From positions 31,001 through 95,000 of the forward strand of contig JAHBYP010000012.1 in assembly GCA_019635875.1 (NCBI GenBank): a stretch of 64,000 bases of DNA, written 5' to 3'. Below are positions 61,850-64,000 of this stretch, piece after piece (the first letter of the stretch is position 1; each line of letters begins with the position of its first letter). Under the pieces are notes generated by a model. That model was not told the origin of the DNA, made no database searches, and saw only the letters and a program-made list of their open reading frames with translations. The translations under genes were made by a program, and so were the position numbers. The stretch comes from Alphaproteobacteria bacterium (GTDB lineage Bacteria > Pseudomonadota > Alphaproteobacteria > Reyranellales > Reyranellaceae).

Positions 61850-64000
<2,151 letters not shown>

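Overview
The window is about 64 kb of GC-rich, densely coding bacterial chromosome, most likely from an alphaproteobacterium (Rhodospirillales or Hyphomicrobiales-like soil or plant-associated type; the genus cannot be fixed from this sequence). The grounds are the dgt-argS-SPOR-nagZ gene order, the 23S-5S-tRNA-fMet order of an rRNA operon, an AcdR/AcdS pair, PuuE-type allantoinase, an NdvA/ChvA-type glucan exporter, strong GC-ending codon bias with long meaningless antisense frames, and frequent GTG starts.

Layout. 1-5.7 kb is a leftward housekeeping block (terC, usp, then dgt-like, argS, SPOR protein, nagZ running off the left edge). 5.9-11.3 kb holds gpt, an FAD oxidoreductase with an SDR, and a hydrolase/acyl-CoA ligase unit facing a TetR gene across a small intergenic region with twin inverted repeats. 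11.9-15.9 kb is a ureide/carbamoyl hydrolysis block (puuE, M20C amidohydrolase, an M20 protein with altered metal ligands). 15.9-19.9 kb has an acyltransferase, an acyl-CoA ligase and a secreted LprI-like protein. 19.9-26.7 kb is an Lrp-type regulator divergent from a tight operon: AceE/MdeB-like dehydrogenase, MFS, odd ABC permease, mtnA and a class II aldolase. 26.7-34.6 kb contains a NitT/TauT-type ABC importer, NdvA, an M20D amidohydrolase, a threonine-dehydratase-like enzyme and an Lrp regulator.

34.7-40.7 kb carries phhA, two glycosyltransferases of the arsenosugar/rSAM-associated type, mtnP, a radical SAM gene, a universal stress protein and a nitroreductase. The 3' end of the radical SAM gene is repeated next to the nitroreductase. 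40.8-52.5 kb is a TRAP-transporter and amidohydrolase region: two DctQM pairs around a single DctP, two more M20C carbamoylase-like hydrolases, cobD translationally coupled to one of them, and a D-carbamoylase fused to a SRPBCC domain. 53-55.7 kb is a three-gene ABC-2 exporter. 55.7-61.4 kb holds an amidohydrolase, acdR/acdS, two 2-hydroxyacid dehydrogenases and a VOC protein. 61.5-64 kb is the 3' part of an rRNA operon read leftward (23S partial, 5S, initiator tRNA).

Taken together the accessory part looks built for scavenging organic nitrogen: amino acids, ureides, N-carbamoyl compounds, ACC and methylthioadenosine/5'-deoxyadenosine. Several Lrp/AsnC regulators sit beside the enzymes they probably control. 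No CRISPR array, insertion sequence, phage gene or integrase was seen.
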